Positions 11,259-23,548 of a stretch of DNA of 64,000 nucleotides are shown here, piece by piece. Numbering within the stretch: the stretch's first letter is position 1; each line of letters begins with the position of its first letter. Made by a program: the position numbers and the translations under genes. The stretch covers positions 34,634,501 to 34,698,500 of the forward strand of contig CM028328.1 of assembly GCA_016647705.1 (NCBI GenBank). The letters run 5' to 3'. Origin of the DNA: Eucommia ulmoides. Its lineage: Eukaryota > Streptophyta > Magnoliopsida > Garryales > Eucommiaceae. The notes beneath the pieces are model-generated. The model worked only from the letters and a program-made list of their open reading frames with translations, was not told the DNA's origin and did not search any database.

Positions 11259-13620
11259 TGTTGATCCCTAGGGTTTTGATGGATAATTAAGTGTTAATAA
11301 TTTTTATGGAACTAATGTATTTGTGAGTGTTTCATAAAAAGAGTTTCATCTATTGATTGTGTTGAAGATATCATGAAGAAAATGTTAAGCATGCAAAGAT
11401 GAACAGTGTGAAGAAATAAAGAGTGTTGAAGATATTGAAGAAATTAGGTGAAAAGAACTCAATACTCTTATACCCTTAATAATACTCTTAATGCAATCCA
11501 AATGAGGATCACACACGACACTTAAATGAATTATCTTTTGTGTGTTGAAATGATAGAGTTTAGGATCCTAATTATTGATTTATTATGTGCTCCTTAAGTG
11601 AAAATCAAAAATAAAAATTGACCTAATTGAAAATCATGATTAAAGTATAAAAAGTTGAAGTTTAGGGTCAATTCAGTCAATCGAGAAAACCAATTAGTTA
11701 ACCGAATCAAAACAGTAGATTTTAGAGCAAAAATGGTGAAGAAATTGACTAATCAGCATCAATCGGTTAACTAATAAGAAAGGATCCGTTAACCGTTTGA
11801 AACAGTGAGGTTTTCAAAGCAAAATGTGTAGTTCCTGCATTAATCGGTCAACCAACCCATTGAGATCGATCAACTAATGGAATTATTTATCTGGCAAGAT
11901 AACTCTCTAAACTAATCGATCAACTAATTGGGACCTAATTGGTCAACCGACTATGTTGGAGCTTAGTGGGAAAAACTCCATAAACCAATCGGTTAACCGA
12001 CCGAAGGAGGATTGGTCAAACGATTGGCTAATTTGTTTGGCCTGGTTTCTACAATGTATCAATCGGTCAACCGATAGCCAGGGATTGGTCAACCAACTCT
12101 TTTGCTTGAGATTTCGAGGAACTTGGTATTTTGGTAAAAAACTAGCTGTTTTTTATGATTCCAAGGGAGAATTTTAGGGGATTTGATCTCATTGAAGATA
12201 TGGTACATGTATTTGTATATCCTTATTGAATTGGTCCATATAATTCAAATTTATGTCAATTTAAGTAGCTAAATACTTCCTCTCTTTGCGATTGATAATT
12301 GAAAAATATTTGATGGACTTATTTGAGAGTTTTGAAAGTTATTTTTAAGTGAATTATACCATAATTGAATGATTATGTTATATAGGGTCTAAGAATACCT
12401 TTCAGAGGCATATCGTTTAAAAAGTAGCCGTTGGAGGGTTTGATATCAATATATATATAGACCTGCGAAAATTAGATGAAATATATCAAGAACAATCAGT
12501 TCCTACGTTTTTCTAAGAGTTATCGTTCTACTGAGATTTTTCAAGAGAGATTTTGTGCTAAAATTCTTGATCTAAAGTGCTGATTGATTTGCCGTCATCG
12601 ACTTGAGCTATCATGTAATTTTGTTCTCATTCTTCAGTATTTTCCTGGTGAGATCTTTCTAAATTTTTGTTCTTAATTTAGATTGTATATTATTATTATT
12701 TGCTTGGATTTAAGATCGTTAGAAAATTGTTTTCAAATTTAAGAGTCTAAAAATCTTTTTAAATTGATTTTATATGTGTATCTGATTATGTGCTTTAATT
12801 TGTGTTACCTATACATGTTTATTAATCTGATATTAATTTGTCTCATATTGAATCTATGATGTAGTAAATTTCAGGACATTAATCGAGTATAACTGTATTA
12901 AGATGGTAGAAGCTTCTTGTGGGAAGAAACTTATTACTTTTTATATTTGTGAGTTTGAGCAGATTAGACACACTTGGGTAGGTGTCTAGTCAAGGTAGCT
13001 AGGTTTCAATCTTTTCCGGTGAAAAAAGATTGAGGTTTAATCTTTGTCCTAAGTATAAAAATGTTAGGTTATTCTTTTCCTTGAAAATAGCTAGGTCTTA
13101 ATTCTCCCTGAATTGAATTAATTTTGAGTGAATTGTAAAAGTTCAATCCTTACCTGGGAAAATGATACTTGTGAAAATTGTGAGGTTTTGGTTCTTCTTC
13201 TAATAGAATTATGTTAGTCTTTAACCTGATAAAAAGATAAGGTTCTTCCTTGACCTTAGAAAAAGGTAATTGTAAAGGTTGATTATGAGCCTAGGAAAAT
13301 AATCATTGTTAGGGTTTGATTCCTACCATTAAAGGAATCAGGGGTTTAGGGGTTGCAAATCTCCATGGAGCTCAGGAGACTGGATTAGATAAGGCTAACT
13401 TACTTAATCATGACATATCTTGGTGTGCTGCATTATTTACTTTCTTTATATTTTGTTTTGGTGTGCACCTAGAATTAAACACTTGTCTGTTACGTATCAA
13501 AGATAATAATTACTTTAGGAAAAATTGATTATATAATAATTAACTGTTGAAAGATTTATTTGTTTAAATATTTGTAACTACCCAATTCACCCCCCTTTTA
13601 GGTAGCTCATTGGGCCAACA
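11259..13620 (+). mobile_element. Solo LTR, 2.36 kb (LTR family shared with 58.3-60.4 kb)
   Basis: Starts TGTTGATCCC and ends GGGCCAACA (TGTTG...CAACA). It is flanked by near-identical 5-bp repeats GATAC (11254-11258) and GATAT (13621-13625), so the ends are well supported. A TATA-like box (ATGTTATATAGGGTC) lies near 12390. Upstream of it, at 11690-12110, are about eleven copies of a palindromic motif close to TCGGTTAACCGA. No coding region. The related copy at 58312-60424 shares the block order, including TAGCCGTTGGAGG, CAAGAACAATCAGTT and TTCTTGATCTAAAG. No internal retrotransposon domain adjoins it, hence solo LTR. Confidence 0.8.
11690..12110. repeat. Array of TCGGTTAACCGA-like palindromes in the LTR
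   Basis: About eleven degenerate copies of a 12-bp palindrome (variants GGTCAACCGA, GATCAACTAA and others) at irregular spacing, just upstream of the TATA-like box. The sister LTR has a similar set at about 58710-59010. Position before the promoter suggests binding sites or transcribed hairpins; function is not known. Confidence 0.7.
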
Positions 13621-14570
13621 GATATGAAATTAATTAAAAAAAATAGAGAAAAACTTCTAGTTAATTACATAGTTCGAAATTAAAAATAACATATCTGAAA
13701 AATCAAATGTACGAAGTAGAAAAAACTAGAATATTGATAAAAAACAATTAAATAAAAAATGAGAGAAGATATTTTCTTGAAAAAAATCGTCTATATCCAA
13801 GAAAAATGAAAAAAATAGAGAAACTTCTAATTATTTGCATTTTAGAATAAAAAAAAGCATAGATCTGAAAACCGGAGCTATAATGAAAACAAATTCGGAA
13901 TATTTTTTTTCTATAATATTCATTGATTTACATGTTTGTTTGGATCGTTTTTTTGTGGATTTGGAGAAAAAATATGTAGATCATTTCTTTCTGGATAGAG
14001 AAAAAGTTAAGATCTACAATGAAAAATGCCCATGTATATGGATTTGAAGAGAGATCTATAGTCAATATTCATAAATCTAAAAAAAAAAAAAATACAACTT
14101 TTTGGAACATAATTCACATGTTTGCATTGATTTGCATGTTTGTTTGGATCATTTCTTTGTGGATCTGGAGAAAATATTATTTAGATAATTTCTTTATGGA
14201 CATGGAAAAAGTTAATATCTACAAAGAAAAATGCTTATATATATGGAGTTGAAGAGAAAAATCCATAGATCTATAGTCAAAATTCATAAATTCGAAGAAA
14301 AAAAATACAAGTTTTTTGAAATATGACTCAGACATTAGGAGAGAATGTTAGAGAAAAATAAATAGAAAGATAAGAGAGAGAGAGAGAGAGAGAAAGGGAA
14401 AGAGATGGGAGAGAAAAAAAAAGAAAAGTGGGAACCAGGTGCGAACCGAAACTTAAAGCGAGATAGAGGTCTTTTTCAAAGTGAATGTCTTCTTTAAGCC
14501 GATGCAATATATATAGATGTGAGAGGAAAACAAGAAAAAAAATCAACAATTTTGCCTCAGAGAAGGGGAA
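13621..14570. repeat. AT-rich block with a 204-bp tandem duplication
   Basis: Gene-free. A segment beginning CATTGATTTxCATGTTTGTTTGGATC occurs at about 13920 and again at about 14124, period about 204 bp, each copy ending with ATCTATAGTCAA and ATTCATAAAT. A (GA)n run lies at about 14376-14394 and a TATATATAGA stretch near 14510. Short open frames here are AT-rich chance frames. Confidence 0.7.
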
Positions 14571-15548
14571 GATAGGAACTCATTAAGTTTTCAAAAAATA
14601 TCGAGCGTGTCCTTTTTAAAAAATAGTTTGGGAATAGTTTTTGTGGGAGTAAAACGACATCAATTTTTTTATTTCTCAAATTCTTAGGAATTCAGGGTCA
14701 CATCCAAATTTTTGAGAACATTTGGGAACAGAAACATGTTTGATAAACATGTTAATGTATATTTATATGTTTATGTAAATGAACAATGTTAGAATAATGG
14801 AGAAGCAAAATATTGAGAGAGAATATAAAACTATATAATGATATGTGTGAAGCATACATTAAACAAAGATTTATAAATGTGCTAATATATAAGCAAGGAT
14901 TAAGGTTTGGTATATTCGGATTTAGGTGACCTAGTGGACCAAGGCCCAGATGTACACATATATTATCATCTCCTCAAATATTGATATACTCGTGAAAACA
15001 AAAACATTGTGGACGATTTGAATAGCACTTAAATTATCATAATTTAGAGCAATAGTCGAAGTGGAGGAGACACATATGTTAAAGAAAAACAAGGTCAATG
15101 AAAGTAGTTCTTGTGTTGGTTTAGGGATGACACGATACTCAAATTCAGTACTAGAACGACTGTAGGCACCGCATTATGTCCCACCACTCACCCTATATCT
15201 ACATGACATCCTAATTGGAAAAACAAAATGTATATAAATTAGCAACGAAAAAAAAGAGAGTATTTGAACTCGTGCTCAATTGAGAAATCTTCAAGGGAAT
15301 TTGGAGGAAAGCGTTTCGGTTGAAAATCGGGATTTTGGGAAGTCAATTTTGAATTTTGAATAGAAGAGAGAAATAGATCATTCTAAATAACTTTTTGGAT
15401 TCAAAAGTAAACTTGAATGAGTTAATTGGTTTCGAGGATGTATTAGTTGGAAACCATGAGCCTCATATAGTAATCTAGGTTTAGGTGTTGCCAGAACCCT
15501 TATAGGACACTATGATGTAGGACATGGAAGAAGATTTTAGTATGTTGC
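14571..15548. other. Gene-free stretch with LTR-like fragments
   Basis: No gene seen. TGTTAGAATAATGG near 14789 resembles the start of a copia LTR. TGTAGGCACCGCATTATG at 15161 resembles the start of Ogre/Tat LTRs and of the LTR at 34.1 kb. Neither can be paired with a 3' end, so both are only suggestive. Confidence 0.35.
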
Positions 15549-16906
15549 ATATTATGTATGAATTAATGGTTTTTTCCCCCCTTCCTTTGGTCCTTTCTAA
15601 TGTTATAAGACCACTACATAAATATTATGTGAAAAAAAAGAAAAGAAAAAAACAAAGTTATAAACATAAAAGATTATTTTGGAAAAAAAAAATAGTTTTC
15701 TGCATAAAAATCGGGTAAAAGAAACATAAAATAGAATAAAATAACACTTACGTATTTATTATGAATTCAAGAGTTGTGTTTACTTCACTTGAACAACATG
15801 GATAAAAATTGAAATTGTTAGAGTCGATGGGTCCATAGCCAACAAAATCGAGAGTTCCTTTGAAAAATTAAAAATTACAAGTACAGATAATAAGGTTCAC
15901 AAACTCTCATGAATATCCTAAAACTAAAAGCTCAATAAATCTAAATTATAAGAGACCTACCCAAATATCAAATGAATAATGAATAATGAATAATTGGTTA
16001 TTTCTTGAAGTCTCAAATTTTCATGCAAGCATTCTTGATTCTTCACCACTAGCCTTCAATCTTCCATCAACGGACTAAGAAATCTAATTTTTCATCCAAT
16101 TTTCCACTCTTAATAGTACCATATAGATAACTGAAATCAAATAGAAGAATCATAATAATTTAATGACTTACCAATAAAAAAAAAATCATGATGATTTAAT
16201 TATAAATGAAGAAAAACATTATTGCTTACCTCATGTGCAGAATGATGCATGCAACTGACACTCTATTAAACTCACAAAAATACTCTAAATCAGATTTATT
16301 AACTTGGAGTGTTATTTGGCCTCCGAATATTTCTTATACCAATTGAATGTTCACAACTTCATCATATTCTGAGGGCCCTATATAATTTTCAATAAGAATG
16401 TTTATGCAATCTAAGTTACCATTACCATTAATGTTTATGCAATCTAAGTTATCATTACCATTCTTCTCTCTCAAAGCTACATGCGATATAACAAATCCAA
16501 TATAAACTCCCAATTGTTAATGAAATGTACAAACAATTTAGAATTTAATAATACAGAAGTTCAATACCTCATCAACTACTATTATAAGATTCTTAGGCTA
16601 CGCCACAAAAGATCCTCAACATCTACAACCTTGTACATCTCGTCATGTATAGGTATTGAAAGAAGAACATTTATCTTAATTACACAATCTACAGAAACAT
16701 AAATATTTAAATCCCCTAACGGAACAATGTGTATCATTTCATTTGCTCCAATTCTGTCATATAGGGTGTCATGGGCAACAATATTTCTGTTGAGTTCACT
16801 GCCAATTTACATGCTTTGCTCTATAACATTTTCAAACAATTTATATTACAAGAAATAACATACCAACAAGCATATAAAACACAAACTAAAAGTAACAAGG
16901 TGTGAA

Positions 16907-17098
16907 TTAATGAATTACCTTTCTCACGATCACTCTAGGTGCATTTTTATATTTTTTTTGGAGTATCTTTTCTTTTGACATGGATTTGACAAGTGGTTTC
17001 AAAGAATTGTGTAAAATGTTAGAGCTCACATTATCAGACTCATGTGTTTGGTGATTATTGGCACCTTGTTGTTTCATTACACGAAATTCTTCTTGCAA
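16907..17098 (-). pseudogene. Second CACTA gene, C-terminal fragment (duplicate)
   Basis: A 63-codon frame nearly identical in pattern to the one at 19747-19938 (shared KQQGANNHQTHE.DNVSSN and SMSKEKILQKK). It is the C-terminal tail of the Transposase_24-like gene, duplicated with its module. The upstream part continues across the MITE at 17421-18132: a KEGNEILDK-like segment is at 18271-18160. It is non-functional. Confidence 0.65.
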
Positions 17099-17420
17099 TT
17101 ATAACAATATTGCCTCCATTAACTTTGTTTTTGTTTTTTTCTCCACCTAAGCTTTATTTCTCTTTTTAGGAATATGGAGGTAGACACTTGGTATGGAAGT
17201 AGACACTTGGTGTCACACAACCACCCATTCCCCTCACCCGGCCTAGGTGCTCAGGAGTTTCCATCACCATGCTAAGAATATCATTACTCCCTTGAGTTTG
17301 TAAACTTCCATCTTGGACCTCGTGTCAACTTATCCTATGAGATTGTTATCATACAAAATTGTAAGTACAGATAAAGTGTATACAAATATTTTAAATATGT
17401 GTACATTGTAATAGAAAATA

Positions 17421-18132
17421 GGGAAAAATACATTTTAAACCCTTTAACTATTGACACGTTTCTATGTTGTCCAATAAGTTTTTTCGTTTAAGTTTAAACC
17501 CTCTAAGTATGAAGGTGATTTGAAAAAAATCATTCTGTTAGATTTTCCATCCAAACTAACAGAATTAAGAGAATAAATTGTAATCGTCTATTTTTTTTTT
17601 ATATATTTTTTTATTCATTTTTTTTTTTTCTTTTTTCTTCTTTTCTCTTCTCTTCATCGGTGAAGCTCTCTCTATCTCCTTCCCCCTGTTTTTTTTCTCC
17701 TTTTTCACCAAACTATTCTCTCTCTCTCTTTCTCTTTCCACTACCTTTTTTTGTCGTCATCACCGATGTCGCCGCCACCCCCTGTTATAGGGGTGGCCGC
17801 GACATCAGTGGTGGCGGTGGAGGAAGAAGGTAGTGGAGAAAGAGAGAGAGAATAGTTTGGTGAAACCGTGGGGGAGGGGGATGGGAGAGAGAGAGAGAGA
17901 GATAGAGCTTCACCAATGAAAATAAGAAAGAAGAAAGAAAAATTGAATAAAAAATTAAAAAAATAGAAGATTATGATTTTCCCCTTAATTCTATTAGTTT
18001 GGATATAAAATCTAATAGAATGATTTTTTAAAACCCCCTGCATACTTAGAGGGTTTAAATTGAAACGAATTTTTTTTATTGGACTACATAGAAACGTATA
18101 AATAATTAAAGGGTTTAAAATGTAATTTTCCC
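17421..18132. mobile_element. Foldback MULE-type MITE, 712 bp, 9-bp TSD
   Basis: Starts GGGAAAAATACATTTTAAAC and ends with the inverted form (GTAATTTTCCC). The two halves are inverted copies over nearly the whole length, including ACCAAACTATTCTCTC on the left against GAGAATAGTTTGGTGA on the right. The flanks are TAGAAAATA at 17412-17420 and 18133-18141. The paralogous module copy has a single TAGAAAATA at 20208-20216 with no element, an empty site. The 9-bp TSD and long TIR fit Mutator-type transposition. The frame at 17741-18271 runs through it and is not a gene. Confidence 0.92.
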
Positions 18133-18305
18133 TAGAAAATACTATTATTTCAACAATCATCCTCGTCACATCATCATATTCTCCTTTTTTATTTTGTCGA
18201 GCTTTCTTCGAATAAAACCTTTTATCCAAAATCTCATTCCCTTCTACGTAAGGTTGTTGTAAGAAAAGCATAATAAATAAAATAATATATTACAAAAGTA
18301 TGAAC

Positions 18306-18490
18306 TATGAAATTTTTTAATTGTTATTTTTAACCATTTATTATGTTTTTTCTTTTTAACTCGTTTAGTATATGAAATTGCTTGAATACAAAATAATATT
18401 TTTTCATTACATCTCTCAACACTTATATGAGAAATAAAAAATAGAAAAAGAAAAGAATTATTTCTCAAAAAATAAATAAATAGAAAGTCT
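18306..18490. repeat. Fragment of the AT-rich dispersed repeat
   Basis: Matches 7600-7800 closely: AATTGTTATTTTTAA, TTTAACTCGTTT.GTATATGA, CAACACTTATATGAGAAA, then AAAGAATTATTTCT. It sits exactly between the two CACTA module copies, so it may mark a duplication junction or a truncated insertion. Confidence 0.75.
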
Positions 18491-20360
18491 ATTATGTGTG
18501 GATTAATCGTTTTTTTTTCCCCTTCCTTTGGTCCTTTCTAATGTTATATGAGGACTACATAAACATTATGTGAAAAAAAAGTTATAAACATAAAAGGTTA
18601 TGTTGAAAAAAAACAAAAATAGTTTTTTGCATAAAACCCGTGTAAAAGAAACATAAAATATAATAAAATAACACTTACGTGTTCATTGTGAATTCAAGAG
18701 TTGTGTTTACTTACTTGAACAACATGGATAAAAATTGAATATTGTTAGAGTTTATGGGTTAATAGTCAACAAAATCTAGAGTTCCTTGAAAAATTAAAAA
18801 TTACAAGTACAAATAATGAGGTTCACAAACTCTCATGAATATCCAAAAACTAAAAGCTCCTTACATCTAAATTATAAGAGACCTACCCAAATATCAAATG
18901 AATAATGAGTAATTGGTCATTTCTTGAATTCGCAAATTTCATGCAAGCATTCTTGATTCTTCACCACTAGCATTGGATCTTCCATTGCTAATGGACAACA
19001 GACTAACAAATCTAATTTTTTCATCCAATTTGCCCCTCTTCATAGTACCATATAGATAACTGAAATCAAACAGAAGAATCATAATATTTTAATGACTTAC
19101 CAATAAAAAAACAAACATGATGAATTGATAATAAGTGAAGAAAAATATTATTGTGTACCTTATGTGTAGAGTGATGCATGAAACCGATACTTTGTCAAAC
19201 TCACAAAAATACTCTAAATCATATTTATTAAGTTGGAGTATTATTCTGTCTCTAAATATTTCTTATACCAGTTGAACATTCGCAACTTCATCTTCTTCTG
19301 AGGGACTTATACAAATTTTAACAAAAGAGTTTAATGAAATGTACAAACAATTTAGAATTTAATAATAGAAAAGTTTAATACCTCATCAACTACTATTATA
19401 AGATTCTTAGGCTAAGCCACAAGAGCCCCCCCACAACATCTATAACCTTGTACATCTCGTCATGTGTAGGTATTGAAAGAAAAACATTTATCTTACTTAC
19501 ACAATCTACGGAAACATACATATTTAAATCCCATAATGGAACAATGTGTATCATTTTATTTGCTCCAATTTTATCATATCAGGTACCATGGGCAACAATA
19601 TTTCTATTGAGTTCACTGCCAACTTACATGTTTTGCTCTATAACATTGTCAAACAATTTATATTACAAGAAATAACATACCAACAAGCATATAAAACACA
19701 AACTAAAAGTAACGAGGTGTGAATTAATGAATTACCCTTCTCACAATCACTCTTGGTGCATTTTCATCTTTTTTTTTTGGAGTATCTTTTCTTTTGACAT
19801 GGATTTGATAAGTGATTTCAAAGACTTGTGTAAAGTGTTAGAACTCACATTATCACACTCATGTGTTTGGTGATTATTGGCACCCTGTTGTTTCATTGCA
19901 CAAAGTTCTTCTTGCAATTCTAACAATATAACCTCCATCGACTTTTGTTTTTTCTCAACCTAAGATTTCTTTCTCTTTTTGGGCATATGGAAGTAGACAC
20001 TTAACGTCACACAACCTCCTAGTCCCCTCACCTGACCTAGGTGCTTAGGTGTTTCCATCGTCATGCTAAGAATATCATTACTCCCTTGAATTTGTAAACT
20101 TCCAACTTGGACCTTTTGTGTTAACTTATCCTATGAGATTGTTACCATACAAAATTATAAGTATAGATAAAATGAATGCAAACATTTTAAATATGTGCAC
20201 GTAGTAATAGAAAATATCATTATTTCAACAGTAATCCTCGTCATATCATCATATTCTCTTTGTTTATTTTGTCGAGCTTTCTTCCAATAAATTTTTTTAT
20301 CCAAAATCTCATTCCCTTCTTTGTAAGGTTGTTGTAAGAAAAACATAATAAATAGAATAA
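18491..20360 (-). repeat. CACTA 3' module, copy 2 (empty MITE site)
   Basis: Paralogue of 15549-18305, directly repeated. It carries the C-terminal frame of the second gene (19938-19747) and the unoccupied MITE target at 20208-20216. Divergence from copy 1 is visible as scattered substitutions and short indels. Confidence 0.8.
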
Positions 20361-20740
20361 TATATTACAAAAAAATAAGAAGTACAACTTTTTTATTTAT
20401 TTAATTTATAATGAGTAAATTATACAAGAATTAAAGATGGTTACCTTCACAAAACTCCATATCTTGTTTTTTTAAATCTTATGGTACCTTCCGCCATTCA
20501 TAATAATTGATTGGAACCATAGTATGAGCCAATACTCAAAGATAACTTGTGTACTCTATCGCACTTGTTCCTATTGGTACTCCATTTTAGTTATATTCAA
20601 CTACTTTATGCACATCGGAACTTCTATCTTTGATTAAATTGGGTAGAAATGTTGCCCCTCGACTATTGTTTTTTGCAGCACTTGTTAATGATCCTTCTTT
20701 AACATAGTTATTTAGAGGTTGACATGGATTTTTCTAATGG
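19747..20740 (-). pseudogene. Transposase_24-like second gene of the CACTA element (broken)
   Basis: Reading leftward from about 20740, conceptual translation gives pieces in the order expected for the plant Ptta/En/Spm (Transposase_24, TNPA-like) family. They are an NSRGATFLPNL segment, a GVPIGTSAIEY segment, then VPINYYEWRKVP (about 20510-20470), a KEGNEILDKKIYWKKARQ segment (about 20310) and the C-terminal frame 19938-19747. Several stops and frameshifts break it. In CACTA elements such proteins bind subterminal repeats. It follows the TNP2-type gene on the same strand. Confidence 0.6.
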
Positions 20741-23548
20741 AATCACAATATGGAACAAATAAACAAGAAAAAAATATGCAACTATTAAAAGTTTATATTA
20801 ATCTAAGTCACCCAAATTTAACCAAACTGTAAGGGACTCAATTTCAAATTTCAAAAGTTCGCTTTCATATATTGGCATTTATTTCAACAAAAATATTACC
20901 TTTCATGTAAAATTATGAAAAAAATATGAAGCACTATTAAAAAGTAAATAGATAAGAGAAGTTCCAAACCAAGAAATCCTAGCAATAAAACCTACTACTA
21001 ATCAAGTTTGAAGATGTATTGCCTATATCCATATCCCCTCACATTCAGGTCGTGCATAAAATATATTGTTATTTCTCTCATCTTCATCGTTATCATCTTC
21101 TAGATCGATATCGTTATCATAATCTAGATCCGTGGTATTAATACTAGGAGTTACTGAAGCGAGGCAATTATGTTCATTACAACAATTATTCATCTCAACA
21201 TCAACCCCATCACCCTGATAGTCTTTTCGATGAGCAGTACAGCTGACCGTCTCGAATCAATTGGAACTTGACCATTAAAAAAAACAAAAAATGAAGTAGA
21301 AGAAGAAGAAAATAAAAAACACTTGTTTGGCTTGTGAAAAAATGAAAGAGTTGGATTTATGTCCACTTCTATAGAGTTTCACTAGAGTGAAACCAAGATC
21401 ATCTATTTTAACTCTATTCTTACTGCCAACCAAATAACATTTGAAAACTGGAATCACGAACTTGTTATAGTTAAGTTTCCATATCTCAGTTATAACTCCA
21501 TAATCAAACATATCTGCATAAACGAGATCTTTATCCTTTGCACTTGAAATTTGCATTGTCGAAACCACTAAGCTCACTTCACTATTCTCGGTGACTCATG
21601 AATTATCCCGACTCCTCGTGTGGAAACGAAATCCATTAATGATGTATACTTGGATCTTTATTACTTCATGTCAAGGTCTATTTGCTATCCACTTTAAGCT
21701 GTCTGAGATATCATTTTCATCTACGACCTACAAATGTTGGCATACTTTCTTCATTTGAGAAACGATAATGAACAATCAAAACTAAGGAGCAAACTAGTGT
21801 ATACCTTTATACACAACCAATCACTAAAGGTGCTGTTGTGTTCAATTCATAACCATTATTGGTTTTTAGTGGGATATTTTTGCTTCAACAAAGTCATATG
21901 CTTTCTGTAAATAATATGAAGTAATAACGACTACTTTATATGGATATTTTTATTAAAAACATCAAAAAATAAACAAGAGAATAATGTGCATACTCAATGT
22001 GTGGTAGAATATTGTTTGTATTCTCCAGCACATATCTATGCACTTGTTACGATTGTTGCTGATCAATAGCAACAACAAGACCACCGGGTAAAGGCCTACC
22101 TGTGTCTATACTATCCTCAACCATATTTCTATCTAATGGAATGCCATTTGTACCCATCCTAGATAGATATGAAGCATAAAACTCAACAACTTCTCTTGCA
22201 GTGTAACATTTTGCAATATAAGCTTCTCGATGATTACCATTTTGAACAAATCCTTGATGAGATCTTCCTATTGTGTTTTAATCTAACTTCAAATGTTTCT
22301 TCACCGCATATTGGACACGCGTGATATCCCTTGAAACGACAACCACTCAAATTTCCATTTGCAAGAAAGTTATCAATTGTCCACAAAAATACAACCCTTA
22401 ACATAAATGATTGATTTTTATAAATATCATAAGATTCGACTCCAACATCCTATGGAATTTTTAAAATCATCAATCAATGGTGCAAGATAAATATTGATGT
22501 CTTTCCCAGGTTGTTTTGGCCCCGATATTAGCGATGGTAGCGTTATGAACTTTCTTTTCATGCATAATCACAATGGAAGATTGTAGGTAACCAATATAAC
22601 TAGCCAAAAACTATATCTACTACTCAGAGAACTGTGTAGATTGATTTCATCTACGGAAAGGGCTAGTTGAAGGTTTCTTAGTTCTGTTGTAAAATCTAGC
22701 CACTTGTGATCTACCAACTTCCATGAAGGGGAATATTCTAGATGATGTAGTTATCCTTCAACTATTATTTCTTCGGTATGTCAGACTAAATCTTTGGCTA
22801 TTTCCATCGATTTAGACATCGTTTTAGACCGTGGTTGTAAGACCCTAACTTCTGCACGTGCATATTCATTAGCCGCATTTTAGAACATTTAGAAAATAAC
22901 GGGGTTGAATGTGTCATTTCTAATTTAAATTAAAAATTTAAGGGTCAATTAGCAATTTTAGAAATATTTATTTTAAATTTTGGGATTTAGATAATAACCT
23001 AGAGAAAATTTGGGAAAGGTTAACGTAATTTGGGAAAAAGATTATATATATACACACATATATTCATACGATTGTGAGGAAATATGGATCAACATGGCAG
23101 TATTTGGGGTCAAAGAAACATCACTTCTATCATCCATATATATATATATATATACATGCAACCCATATACACACATTTTGATGGAGCCTCAAAAGAAGAA
23201 GAAAACAGAAAGAGGAAAGGAGAGAGAGAGAGAGAGTTCGGTTGGCGATTGCATGGGTGAGGTGTGTGTTTCGATCGTCGCCGGAGTGTGTCGTTGTTCG
23301 TCTGGTGGCGTGGGGGTGTTGTCGTTCGGTGGGTTTCCGTGTTGTGTTCGTTGCGGACGGTAGGTTGTGTTGATCGGTTCGACGGGTGTGTATAGGGGTG
23401 TCGACGTGTGTGTGTGTGTTGTCACCGATTTCAGGTGAGTGAGTAATAGGCCATCATCGTTGGTCTACTGTGAGTGTGTGGGTGTGTGTTCTGTCCACCG
23501 GTAGTGTGTGCATGATCGTCGTCGTTCGCCGGCGTGTGCGTTCGGTTC

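Larger units (their letters stand above)
15549..18305 (-). repeat. CACTA 3' module, copy 1 (with MITE)
   Basis: About 2 kb of module plus a 712-bp MITE. It aligns by eye with 18491-20360 from TTCCTTTGGTCCTTTCTAAT through the GGTTGTTGTAAGAAAA segment. It contains a fragment of the second CACTA gene at 17098-16907 and an extra 33-bp tandem duplication near 16400-16462 absent from the other copy. The right end stops at about 18305 against an unrelated AT-rich repeat. Confidence 0.8.

Noticed and set aside
17741..18271. 176-codon minus frame as a gene
   Set aside because: It runs across the end of the foldback MITE into the CACTA tail; its middle is hairpin DNA.
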